From assembly GCA_964036275.1 (NCBI GenBank), contig OZ038433.1, positions 38,535,336 through 38,599,335 on the forward strand: a stretch of DNA of 64,000 nt. The letters are read 5' to 3'. The translations under genes were made by a program, and so were the position numbers. This document shows positions 47,801 through 59,100 of this stretch, piece by piece (the first letter of the stretch is position 1; each line of letters opens with the position of its first letter). The stretch comes from Litoditis marina. Taxonomy: Eukaryota; Nematoda; Chromadorea; Rhabditida; Rhabditidae. The notes beneath the pieces were generated by a model. That model was not told the origin of the DNA and ran no database searches. It saw nothing but the letters and a program-made list of their open reading frames with translations.

Positions 47801-50151
47801 AGAAAATTGCAGTATTTTCACATTTTGGGATGTATATTGCTGGTTAGGTCACATTATTCGTCAGAAAAACGAACGAGTCAGAATAAATTGATGGTTTTCT
47901 AATTGATTTGTGCTGAAAAGGTCATCGTATCTCGGAAAAAGATACAAACCTAAGTACTATTTGTCCGTGCTCGTTGCAACGGTGTGGAGTTTTTATTTGA
48001 TTTTTATTTGAATTGTTTCATTTTAAGTGTTTTTCAGGGCAAGTTTGGTTTCAACCTCAGTTTCATTGAGATTCGAGAATCATTTCGGTTTCGTTCAACT
48101 GAATTCTAAGATTCTAAGGACGTTTTTGCTCTCTCAACCAAATTGTTAACTTGTTTACTTATAGTGTCATCAAGCGAGCTAGTAGGCAGATGTCGTTGTT
48201 ATGCGCCTAAATAGAAAACCCGTACCAAATACGGCTTTACGTAGAAAGCGGCGGCACTGTATTTGTTCTGAGTCGAGTGTAGGATCAAAACCTTTTTTGT
48301 GAATAAGTTCAATAAAAGTGAAATTGATGTTAGAAGTGGGATTTCCTATTGATAATTTTGAAGAATGTCTTTCAGAAATATAGAAAATCAGACCAATTAG
48401 TATAAAAAACGAGTGAGAAAGAGAGACCGGTTATTTTCTCTCACTAGTGTATATGAGAAATAGAAAAGGAGTTCAATAAATTCAAATGGAGATGAAAATC
48501 TAATCTCGCATTCTTCGAACTATTACGGGTGATTAATAACGATCGAACCGTAATTGCGAGCGAAATCCAAACCAACTAAATTTTGATTGGAACAGCAGGT
48601 CTGTCAACAACCCTCTCATAGACGTAACGTAACGAAAAAGAATAATGAAACTATGAAACTTGAACGAACGAACTTGCACAATGTACACGCAGCACAACCC
48701 CGAACTTCGGACAAAACTTCTCGAGAATGCGAGATCAGAGCTTCATCTCCATTTAAATTTATTGAACTCCTTTTCCATTTCTCATACACTTTAGTGAGAG
48801 AAAACTATTCGGTCTCTCTTTCACACTCGTTTTTTATACTAATTAATTGTAGTAGTGTCACAATCAAATACTGTCATGATTGTTAACGGTCCATATGTGT
48901 CTCTTTACCATTAAAAAAAACTCCCTTCGAGGTTTCACGACAACTTTTGTAAATCATGATCCGAAGTAGTGTATAGACATGCAGCTGTTATCATTGATTT
49001 TGTTCAGACCGCAAGGAACCGAGAATCAGTCATTTGACGACCGCACTAACATGGAGTCACCCCAACTGGTATCAGAAAGCAAGCAACTTCTACTGTGCAC
49101 CGTCGTGAGTTAAAGGAAGATTTCGCAGGTCATTAAAGAAGGACGATTATGTGGACCAATTCTAACGATTCATTGCTTTAAACTGGAATATATTTTTCAT
49201 TTGCAGTTAAATGGACCCATGTCTCACCATTGGTCCACATACTCGTCCTACTTCAACCAAATCAGTCGAACGATTGAATTGCTTTCGTTTTCACAGTTTC
49301 ATTTTCAAATCAGTTAGCGAAGCGAAAAGAGCTGATCATCGTTTCACGCGCTTTGTTTCGATTGTCGAGATTGGTACGGATCAATTGAGCATCACGAATT
49401 GAAAAACCAATATTTTCGAAACATTCCCAACCAGATAGTCATTCTAGCTTGAAGAAAGATGCCTCTTCACAACTACAGTTGAAATTCTTTCAGGAAGAAC
49501 TATTGTGGAGCAAACTTCCAACTTGTTGAGTTTCACAAAAAGTCTGGAAGAAGTGAGTTTTCATTCCATTTGTATCATGAAAAGGCTACGTATAAACCTG
49601 CTCTCTTAGACAGATTTGAAAAAGTACAAAAGTGAGCTTTTACAGTTGTTTCTAGAAAGCTACATGACATATATAGTGTGTGCCAAATTTATGAATTTCT
49701 TTCTCACGCCGGAATCGAACCTGCGAGCAAAAGATTTGTAGCATGCCGCTAACCACTGCGCTATTAAAGTACACAACGATCATGCTTTGGAATTGAAGAC
49801 CTGTGTGCGTACACAGCGGAAATCGAGATATACAGTACCCTCCCGCCTTTCCGTTGGCGACGACTATAGTTCCATCTACGTTAAAAAAAACTTCGGTTGA
49901 ATACATTTCAAGCCGGTTATGAATCGTATTGACCCACTTTTCAGTCCACAAGTTTCAATTATGCGTTTAACCATTATTTCGCTTTTCAGCTCCCGATGCC
50001 TTCATTCCCAGTTCAGACTACCAAAGATCCTTGGTCCAGGCCAACAGAAGGCCGGAGTATCAGAACCGCGTTGCAAGATCAATTTGCTGGATTTGGCATT
50101 GATTCTAGTGTGTTGGCTGGACTTTTTCAGATTACAATGCATATAATATAA
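38839..50151 (+). CDS. C-type lectin domain protein, copy 2
   Basis: The exon series of copy 1 is repeated in order: near 39176-39235, 39304-39426, 39715-39757, 41510-41575, 42162-42254, 42479-42529, 42600-42711, 43213-43300, 44204-44254, 44677-44750, 45448-45527, 46072-46155 and 49496-49554, with a last exon from 49990. The start ATG 38839 directly follows a TTTTCAG acceptor and gives MENYMLFAFIVINMVTSS, a plausible signal peptide four residues longer than in copy 1. CTLD1 and the Thr stalk are open and differ from copy 1 mostly at third positions. One lesion was seen: the acceptor before the GNWSGGC exon reads TTGCTG instead of TTGCAG (about 45447). This would force skipping or use of another site. 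The exon boundaries here are projected from copy 1 and may be off by a few bases. Confidence 0.65.
40257..40328 (-). repeat. tRNA-like block
   Basis: The minus strand reads A box TAGCTCAGTGGTTAG and B box GGGTTCGAGTCC with tRNA spacing, but the 5' GGCCCCA and the 3' end do not pair. It is a tRNA-derived repeat, not a credible tRNA gene. Confidence 0.6.
40846..40915 (+). repeat. tRNA-like block
   Basis: The plus strand reads A box TAGCTCAGCGGCTAG and B box TGGTTCAATTCC. A TTTTA loop sits where an anticodon loop would be, but the anticodon and acceptor stems are not complementary. It is a tRNA-derived repeat. Confidence 0.6.
42762..43038. repeat. foldback element in lectin intron, copy 2
   Basis: Counterpart of 25335-25610, with the same AACCGACTC...GAGTCGGTT arms. 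Confidence 0.7.
43333..43475. repeat. CATGAG palindrome cluster, copy 2
   Basis: Counterpart of 25905-26060, with one fewer internal unit (the repeated AAGCTTCTCGT block of copy 1 is reduced). Confidence 0.6.
43911..44060. repeat. GATTGGCCAG foldback repeat, copy 3
   Basis: Counterpart of 26497-26645 in the second duplication unit; nearly identical. Confidence 0.75.
44796..44985 (+). repeat. GTTGTGGACACC dispersed repeat, copy 3
   Basis: Counterpart of 27378-27560 in the second duplication unit. Confidence 0.7.
47412..48846. mobile_element. 1.4-kb copy-2-specific insertion ending in a foldback
   Basis: Absent from copy 1, where GCCAATATGATTCAAATTAAAAG runs directly into GTAGTAGTGTCA (about 29730-29760). 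The left end starts near a palindromic GCGCGGCGCGAAGCGC. The right third is a foldback (48396-48848). No transposase or RT frame is visible. It may be two nested elements. Confidence 0.65.
48396..48848. repeat. inverted-repeat element with arms of about 125 bp
   Basis: The left arm, 48396-48520, starts TTAGTATAAAAAACGAGTGA. The right arm, 48722-48848, is its complement, sharing GAGAAAGAGAGACCG-, TTTTCTCTCACTA-, AAAGGAGTTCAATAAA- and AAATGGAGATGAA-type blocks with few mismatches. The central 200 bp shows no coding domain. Confidence 0.85.
49136..49252. mobile_element. TTAA-type MITE, old copy in second unit
   Basis: Counterpart of 30067-30184, with TTAA at the left end and an AGAAGGACGATTATGTGG terminal repeat. 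Confidence 0.75.
49677..49864 (-). mobile_element. tRNA-derived SINE, 188 bp, with empty site in the paralogue
   Basis: Flanked by TATAG at 49672-49676 and 49865-49869. The matching place in copy 1 has a single TATAG at 31147-31151. The minus strand has A box TAGCGCAGTGGTTAGCG and B box GGTTCGATTCC. It is the same family as 496-685. It inserted after the segmental duplication, within the 3' part of the lectin gene. Confidence 0.9.
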
Positions 50152-50429
50152 TTCGAATTTCATATAATGTTGGTTGAAGTTCTGCACTTAGGGTTTATTG
50201 TATATCTAAATATATTAGTGCTTATTTCTAGTCTGTCTCTATGTATGCTGTGCCCTTTACAAGACGTACTTTCTGGGTTCGGGATTTTGGAATAATAAAT
50301 AAACCTCAACTCTGCAGTAGTTTCTGAAATTGTACTCTTATCGGTTCAAATATACTTCACAGGATATGGAAGTGAGTTTGATTTTTCTGAAGGTTAAATT
50401 GAATGAGTTAGTGGTTTTGAATTAGTGTC

Positions 50430-51400
50430 CGAAACGAGATGCATTTAGGTCGTATGCTGTCTATTTTGGCTACACAGAGATTATATGTAACAACTACATG
50501 AAATGAGGCATCAGGTCGCTCGCATTGGAAACACGTGACTAAAAAAATTCAATTTTTCGCCCTGACGACACCGCATGCGATCAATTTCAGAGGATAAGAA
50601 AATCAAAGGCACTCGTTTGAAATACTATTATTTCTGAAAATGGCACATTCACCCAATGCTTCTATGTTTGGATCGAAAACTGGACAGTTCTGCAACTGCC
50701 TACGTGAAACCCCACAAGTTTTTCAGCCTTCTATTTCACTGTCTGACCAAAACACGGTTTCGGTTTGTGATGTCTTGGCCCGATTTTCGTTACACAGTGC
50801 ATTGTTTGTTACAGTCTAACACAAAATGAACCGAAAAAAAGTCTTACTGCAGTTTCGAACGACGAATGAAAGGTGAAATCCAGTTTTGGGAAACATTTAT
50901 TTCCCTGTTACACTTCGTATAAAACGCTTGACGTGCCCATCTTTCTTCAATCTGACAATGTTTTCGGCGTCTATCTTTTCAGATTGTTCTACGTTGTGTG
51001 TCTTAGAAAGTAAAATGTAACTCAATCACAAACATAATTCTTCACTTTATGTTATGGTTTAAATGGTATGAGCTGTAAATGTACCGTTCAATTACCATCA
51101 TAAACTACAGGTAGGGACGAAATTTGGGTTGTATTTGGATCCACAGACCAAATTGGAAATAACGCCCACCGGTTTCGTACAAACAAGTGCAAACACCAAA
51201 TTAATAATTACTGCATGACTTCCTTTGGCGATTTCTATTCTTATTCAAAATAGTCTTTCAGACAAATAGACTCTGGATCACTATCAGCGCCTTATGTAGG
51301 ATTTAAAGACACAACGTATCACCTTTTGTACATGTCTCTTTTTGAATATAGTATTCATTTTCTTGAGAAATGAGGCAAAAACAAATCGAATGAACGATGC
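50430..51400. other. intergenic, nothing recognised
   Basis: Single-copy AT-rich sequence between the duplication and the next gene; no exon supported. Confidence 0.45.
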
Positions 51401-51404
51401 AGAG

Positions 51405-51545
51405 CGAGCGGTCGTTGATTAATCAACCAGCATAAGATAGAGTGTGTAGGTCAAAGGTACGCCGACGAGCGAGAGTCGCCGCTTGCCAAACACAGCCCTC
51501 TACAAAATTGATCGTACAGTGTCCACAGCGGTTTGACAAATTCTT
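51405..51545 (-). repeat. GTTGTGGACACC dispersed repeat, minus copy
   Basis: The complement carries AATTTGTCAAACCGCTGTGG, a CTACACACTCTATC block and ATCAACGACCGC, as in the copies at 27378 and 30836. Confidence 0.65.
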
Positions 51546-51683
51546 ACTTTGAAATTCAACACCCAACTTTATCCATTGAATATATTTGCCTATTAATTAA
51601 CATCGTACTTTCTCTTGGCAGAGTGAAACGTTTTAGGTTTTCACGTTTTTGTTCAACTAATATATTGCAGGAAACTGCGAAGT

Positions 51684-54600
51684 ATGGGTTGGTGGACTGT
51701 TCTCTCGCTCATATGTATTGCTACTACAGGTTAAAATCATTCAACCTAAGCTTTTGATTAAATCATAGATTATGTTTAATCCAGGCGACTACAATAGTGT
51801 CATGATTACACGTTTTGATCCCCAAGTGGTTTCTTTTTCTTTTTTTTTCAGTAAAGTTCTCTCTTCTTCAGTCGAGTGTATGGTTGAATTAGTTTTTTTC
51901 ATTGTTACTACGAACCACCTTCTGAGAAACATTATCATAATAGGTAGTAGTACACGTAGAGAAAACAATGCCAATCTTCAGAGCTTTCTGATTACAATTA
52001 TGAATGGAACAATTGACTTGAAGTTCACCCATTCGACTGTGAACGCATATAGCTGTGAAAACGCTGGCAGCTTAAAATACCGGAGAAGATGCAGGATCAA
52101 ATACTGGTGTCGAATTAGCCTGCATCCCCTTATAAATTTCAAACAGTACAGGCGACATCTGGCCTGACCCCTGTATTTTAAGTTGCAACGGTTTTTCAGA
52201 GATAGGGAATGAAAACTGTCTTTGTTGGGGTTTGGTCTCGATACACGGCCCCATTTTATATTTTTGACCGGGAAGTAGGAGAATCAAACAGAAACTACAG
52301 CGGGATTGGAGAACATGCATACACCGTGCTTCAAAAAGAGCGAGTCCTATAAGTGCGCGAAATATAGGGTTTGCTCCTTCCAGAGATGTTGCCCCTGTTT
52401 GTAGTTAGATCAGGTCGCTTCTCGGTTGAAACTTTATGGTGTGTGTCGAAATCAAACTACACGTCCTACAGACAAATTCGATTGTTTTGACATGCATATA
52501 ATGTTGCAGGCGAAGCGAATCGTGACAGCGAAAATGGCCACAGGTGGGAAAACAACACTGTCTTTATCTATATTTCAAAAACAAAAAATACAGAAATTAG
52601 AGTCAAGTTTTGGCAGTTCCTATTTTTGGCAAGCCACGACTTTTCGCGATACTTTCATCTCGGTGGAATATAAGAGCACAGAACAAACGTATGTTTGAGA
52701 CGACGCCGGTTGTGACCTCTCTGTCTGCATATTCCAGAATATCTGTTTTGAACAGAGAACTCGGTTACGTAACAAGTTAGGTCTCTAAAAGCAAGTTTAA
52801 ATTCTGATTTGACCTTTTTGATGGCAAATGCGGACTGAGTGTTAAAAATAAGATAAAAGATAGGAAACGTTACAAGACATGAATTAGACTAAAGTTGCCA
52901 GATATTCCGAAACACTGTTTTTTTTTCGAAATTCAATGATTCAGAATCGAAAGATCGTCTGAGCCAATGCATATTCATCCGCCAGCCTCTCGATACGTGA
53001 GTTGGGAGATAAATACACATATCATGTATGTACCATTCATCGGTGACCTTCTAAAAAAATATGTTCATCGATCTATACTATAAGTAAATAAAATAGTCAC
53101 GTAAAATAGCATTCTAATAAAGCATCGTGCACTTTGTCATTGCACGTTTCTGAGTTTGCTGTGTTTTACATGTTTCGCGTGACTGCAATTGACTAAAAAG
53201 TTGTGTTTCTCCAGGATTGGATGGAGCACTACCTGATCCCGGTGCACCGCGTCTACCGACCTCACATGAGTATTGCCGTTGACGACGAGCAACGACTTCG
53301 TTTCCACTCCGACTCGCGCACCCTGAGAAAATGGCAGTCGGAGGGATTCAATATGATAGGTTGGGCAAACACGTGATTTCACGCTCTCATCAATGATATT
53401 CCAATGTTATCAAACTTCAGCATCAGTGTTCGTTGTTTTGGGAACCCCAAGCCTACTTACTGATTCTCAACATTTTAGTGATGAACTATGGAGCATCAGA
53501 GCTGGCTGCTTGCCGTACCTCGTCCCAGTCAAATTGACGGCACGCTTGCCCCACACGATGAATACTTAGTTTCATGAAACGCGCCAGAATACTTACAAAA
53601 ATTACAGATTCCACGGACAGGATAGTCAGTGCCCGGTACTACAACATGTACAAGAACCAGCTGAGAGGTCACCACTGCAACCTGATTGAGCTACAGTCAA
53701 TGGACGATCTGTCCACAACTCCCGGTGCGAACAGTTATTCACTAGCTACAGGAATATTTCACATGTTCTGCGTTAGGTTAAGATTGCGTCACTGAGAATC
53801 GAGACACCCTATCACCCTAGTTTCTTTACAAGCTCGAATTGTTCACATCAGTGTGTAGACATAGGTTTATAAAACCTGAAACCTTCTCTCTTTTCCCATA
53901 ATATAAACACAATCCATTTGATTGAAACCTCTTCCAGGAAGACAGTTGTTGTACAGAAGTGATCAATATCCAATCCTGAAGCCCGCTGACGCACCCGCAT
54001 TGGATCTTCCGGTAAGAGATTTCAGAAAAAAATGTAACCTCGGGGTTCGATATTTATAGAGAATTTTTACAAATTTCGTACTCACTCGTTCTATTTTCAC
54101 TTCTGCTGATTGCCGGGTTCTTGCCTTTTCCCATATTGTGTTAGGGGGAAAGTCATGGTCTAATAGGGTGATTCGAGGTAGTGCCCCCTAGATCTTCTCC
54201 AAGACATCTCTGATGTTCTGCCGTCCTCGCCAGAAGAATAGTGGTTTATGGAACCACATAAACTACTATCATCAAAATGAAATGTGATCGAAGACATACA
54301 GTAGTAACTTTTGGTATTACAGAGCCTCGGTTACTGTGCCAAAACTCCGAGCTGTGGTGCCTACAAACCGCTGCGCTTCGTGGTATCGGAAGGTGGAGGT
54401 AAAACAGTTACGAACTCGAAATTTGAGAAATAAAAAAACTATTTTTCGCCACTGAAAGTCACAAGTATACAAGCATTCAAGTATAGTACAGTTTGATCTC
54501 TTTCTTGAAAAAAATTCTGATGACATCATTTATTCATTCAATAACTTCAATTGCTTGCTGGCTCCGTCATATTTATATTCCACGCAGCTATATTGGCTTT

Positions 54601-55091
54601 TCATATTTCACGAAAGTGTTTATATAAGTTGGGAGAATATTACATTCCATGGTTAAGGGAACAGTCGGAAATAAAACATACTGATATGGAGAACACAATG
54701 AAACATTGTAATTGAACTGAAAGTTTTCATGAGTAGTTCTCAGGCTGAACTTTTATTTATTTGACACGACTCAACAATTATCTCATATGAGCTACCATGA
54801 TTGATCCAGCTGGGGTGATTGAACTGCCATATGTGTGACTACCTAAGATAACATATGATAAACAAAGATCTATTATATAGAGTTTCTGTGAGAACAACGC
54901 ACCTTCTATGGTGTGTGGTACGGAAGTTATGACGATACGGGTTTTTATAAATATCTGTATTTTGTCACTGATACCCCATTCATTATATTATTTCAGACAA
55001 TGTGGTCTACAGTACGAGCAACAAGGACTTTGCCCAGGACAAAGAGAGATACGCCGATCCGTACGATGAACCTATCTGCTACCTCTGGTAG
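51684..55091 (+). CDS. secreted protein of unknown family, 236 aa
   Basis: Nine exons join in phase: 51684-51729, 52510-52543, 52617-52688, 52945-52996, 53215-53359, 53608-53724, 53938-54011, 54323-54398 and 54997-55091. The first exon encodes MGWWTVLSLICIATT, a clear signal peptide, just after a TTGCAG acceptor. The mature part is rich in charged and aromatic residues, with few cysteines (RGHHCNL, YCAKTPSCGAY, EPICYLW). The central exons at 53215-53724 have G/C-ending codons and no stops, as expected of a conserved, expressed gene. I do not recognise the fold. The second exon is short (34 bases); an alternative at 51784 (GDYNSVMITRFDPQ) is also phase-compatible, so the N-terminal region is the least certain part. 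An AATAAA lies 98 bases after the stop. The next gene is in the same orientation about 1 kb downstream, too far to suggest an operon. Confidence 0.7.
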
Positions 55092-55188
55092 ACACAGATT
55101 CCATAGAACAATATGTTCCACTTGTAATCATTTATAGTTAGAAAAAAATTTGGTTATTCTCCCCATGCTCGCTAGTATGAAGCATTGT

Positions 55189-55194
55189 AATAAA
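55189..55194 (+). terminator. polyadenylation signal AATAAA
   Basis: Canonical hexamer 98 bases after the stop codon at 55091. Confidence 0.6.
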
Positions 55195-55199
55195 TAATG

Positions 55200-56105
55200 T
55201 TGTTCATGAAAATTATACGATTAAGAGTGTTGTGCAGTTATTATTGCTCTCCGTCTATGGTTCGGGGAAATATTACGTTTTTTTTTCTAAAACAGTACAG
55301 TTCGTTGTTGTTCTCGAGATCAGACAAGGAACGGGAATTCAAGTTTGAACAAATATTATCGTAGCAGTTTTCTTTTGTGACGAATGTTTCACTATACAAA
55401 CAAGAAAAGTTTGTCAAGCATGATAGTTCACTATGCAAGAATACCATACCCTGGTTACCATAAACCATTATAGAATACAATAAACTTTCTACAAACTCCC
55501 ATACAACACACTCTTCCATGATTTTTTTTATCAAAATGTATAATTATCACAAGTGTGGTTCTCTTTCAATCACAAAAACTATTCACGAAATGTTGAAACA
55601 CTTTCAACCTCGGCTCAAAATGCAAACAAAAATTAACTAAGTCATATTTACCAATTATTTTAGTTGGAAAGTTACATAAAATACAATTATCCTACTACAA
55701 ATCAAAACCTCATTAGAAAACATATTGCAGACTGTGATGAAATGAAAAACCCTTGTATTCAATTTTTAGTGTCATCATCAAAACAAAGTTGAGCGAAATG
55801 CGCAGAATATGAGTTGTTTGGGGGAAAATCGGGTCCTATACTATCTACATCAACTCGTGATTTTACTTCAACTGAATCATCGTTTGTATTTTGCCAGACT
55901 TTTCGCCAAGAAGTTGTTATCAAAGGTCACGTATATTATGTTTCGCGTGAGTCAGTGTTGTGATCAGGCGGATAGTAATTGATCTTCGTTGTAAACTTCC
56001 CCCTTCTCATTTTCATCCAATATCAACAAGACGAGACAGTGTGCGGGCAGGAGAGACGCAGAGTCTGTCGTCTGTCAGAGCAGACCACGCCCCAGACTTC
56101 CTCAC
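55200..56105. other. intergenic, probable promoter of the next gene
   Basis: No exon supported. It precedes the start at 56112. Confidence 0.4.
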
Positions 56106-56111
56106 TCAACC

Positions 56112-59100
56112 ATGACGAAGACTTTTCTACTGGTTGCTCTGCTGGTAGCTGGCGCTCAAGTTAGTTTCACTTCTATGTACTCATTTCCCATTCTCGTGTA
56201 CTTTTACGGTATGAACTGTATGTAAATTTAGATTTGAAGAAGTAAACCTAGTGACCAATAGCGACAACCTAGTGATCAGTACAACTAATTTGCTATACTT
56301 TGGTCTATTGCCTGTCAACTACACGTATCAGTGACTTTACACTGTGAAAGTTCACGTAGAGATGACAAAATTATACTCGTCATCGAATTAGATAATTTTC
56401 TGATTTCAAAGTTATAACAAGTAACTCCCGATGTAGCTATTTCATGAGTGATCGAAAAACCAAGTTTGTTATACAGTACTGGTTCAAACAGGGAGAATAT
56501 ATCTCACAGGAGTTGAGTCAAATGTAGAATAGCCAACAAACACCAACGGAATTACATATTTGGGTTTGTTAGTTGTTACTTATGAGCAGTCGTCTAGCAC
56601 ACTAACGAAATAGAACAGTTCCAAATGATGTGTCTTTCCACCGTTTACTTTTTATTTCGCAAATATTACGCGCAACTGGTTCTGTTTCATTGATTATAAG
56701 TCGTAGCTATCCAGTTGCGATGTCGGTACATCAAACAATAATAACCCAGAAAATTTCAAAATTGGATGATGCCCCATTGTCCTGTATGTCGCTGCAAAGT
56801 TCAATCATGTGAACGGTAAACATCTTAACATGAACTATACAAGTATGTAACCGGATTTCTTGGATCTTCACGGGCACTATAATTCCAGTGTGCCGTACGA
56901 CGCTCGGTCGCTGTTGACCTGAGAGAAAACTGCCACCCCAAGTTGACCGGAGGTTCGTGGTTTTTGTGACCCTATGAATACTGAGCTATTTCCCAACATT
57001 TAAGAATCACGTCAAAACGTAAATCTTCTAGGAACGAAACTCAACGAAACACAACTAATTGTTACTGTACTATCTGGTTTTCCACGAAGGGCCAAGGGGT
57101 GGTTGCTCCGCATAACCTGAGCTCGAGCATGAACAAATCACAAACATATCTCAAACAATTGTCTAGTATTTGCTGATGATTTTCTGATGAAGTTTTTTAT
57201 TTAATTTGTTTGTTTTTTCATTCAAATTTTCTTACTCTCAGTCGGCTGCAAATGCGACGTGAAGGAGGGTATGTCGGTGACTGTTCGGGAGTACGACGAC
57301 ATCTATGACTGCAAGAAGCCACTTGAACTGCAAACCGCTGAGAACAAAAAGGACCTTAATGCCGAGATCAAGCAGAAATTCGGAGCATTCAAGGTGAGTC
57401 ATTGAGAAACCACCAGCGAAATATATTGTATTCAGAGTTTAACTGTTGAAAAAATTTAACTGGTCAGGTAGTAAAACCCCAGTTGATTTCTGGCACAAGG
57501 AACACTAACGGAGGATTTTAAAAACTTGAGAAACTGCATAAAACGAATTTCAATTTTAATTGATATGAGCATAGTGGAATGAATGAAATGCAGACAGAAA
57601 TGAGTTTCGGGTAAAAGGTTTTAAAGAATATCGCTACTTTGTACAGTCGATTCTTCATTTCTGTCTGTAATCGAAGTTCTACACATTTTAACATGTAAAT
57701 AATGCGGACCAAAAACTCAGAAAAAATATAATAATGTACTTGCATTTCAGGAGAACTGTTTCCCCAAGCCATCCGGCGGCTGCAAATGCAACGTTGATGA
57801 GGGTCACGGAGAGACAGTGAGAGAGTACAGCGAGGACGCAGACTGCAAGATCAGTTTGGAGGGTAGGTTACATGTGCCAACAGTTTTCTTATAGTTTTGA
57901 CACAACATGCCAGACCGAAAATTTTGACCTGACCGAAAATCAAGTAGATCCAACTAAAAACATAAATTGAATGAACCCAATGTGTCAGATCTCAGAGACT
58001 AGAAATGAAAAACACTTCTTGACGATTCCTCACGTGTGTTTCACGTGATTCTCATACAGTATACTTTTCTCGTTTTCCAGCACAAACAGCCGCTAATAAG
58101 AAGGAGCTCAACGAGGAAATCAAGGAGAAGTTCGGAGGTTTCAAGGTACTACAAGCTTTTTCACAAACACAAATGTGGTTCTTTTTGTAAGACGATTAAA
58201 ATGTGAAGAACAGTACTAGACGTGACAAAAGAACTCACGTAAAATAGACAGTCAGACCGTTTTCGAGAACGTTCTCACATATTTCCTTTCCAAAAGTATT
58301 ATTAAACAAACACGCTAATAAATACATGCTACGTATATTAGTAAACTTTTGACACATTTGTTCAGGATAACTGCTTCCCCAAGCCCTCCGGCGGGTGCAA
58401 GTGTACCGAAAAGGACGCAAATGGAGAAGAAGTGACTGTTGCCTACAGCGATCCAGTACAGTGCAACAAGGTAACTAGTGAGAAGACGAATATTCACTTA
58501 TTCGTTAAAAATAGGAACAACGCTTTAATGATAGATAAATAATTGTCTTTGGGGTTCCTAGTTCACATAGAACTAAAGCAATTCAAGTTCTTGTTGGGAA
58601 CATTTTGAGTCAAGGTCGCAGGGAACCACAATATCTGACAGTATTGAACCGCTCTTCTCGGAACGAACTTTCTATTTGAATTGTTGTATTCGTATATTCT
58701 CCACCTAATTCCAGCGTGCCAAGCGTGATGTGGGTGTCGGAACCGCCGTTCGCCCTGCGTCAGCTCAGAAGCCCGCCGAGAAGTACAGAAGCCGTAGCCA
58801 GAGCCCTGCTAGCCAGAATGTCAGAGACCCCGTCAGGTGAGGTGGAACGATTACAATTGACGAAACGAAAACAAATCTAACGTTGTAGTTTGCTCGTGCA
58901 CAGCAAATCAGATCAAACCTTCAAACCCATCGATACCATAAACTACTTCAATCAACAAAGAATTGTCTGGCACAGTTCCAAACTTCCTGAATTGTACAAC
59001 TTAATAGAAATAATTTTTCTTTTTCTTTTTCAAAATAGAGCAGTGGTATTTTTTTGGAAAAAAAAAACGTTTGCAGGGAGCGTGCTCAGGCCAACTACGC

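Larger units (their letters stand above)
33776..50420. repeat. segmental duplication, downstream unit
   Basis: Colinear with 14087-31740 in direct orientation. It carries a decayed 3' half of the gelsolin gene and a second C-type-lectin gene. Differences include the loss of most of the minisatellite and of the 20.5-kb foldback, extra segments at 39883-41172 and 47412-48846, and a SINE at 49677-49864. Confidence 0.9.

Noticed and set aside
52945..53300. Resemblance of MHIHPPASRYDWM to the T-box motif (Y/H-I-H-P-x-S-x-x-W-M)
   Set aside because: No other T-box block (YQPR, FI-V-TAYQN) is found in the surrounding exons, and the protein begins with a signal peptide.
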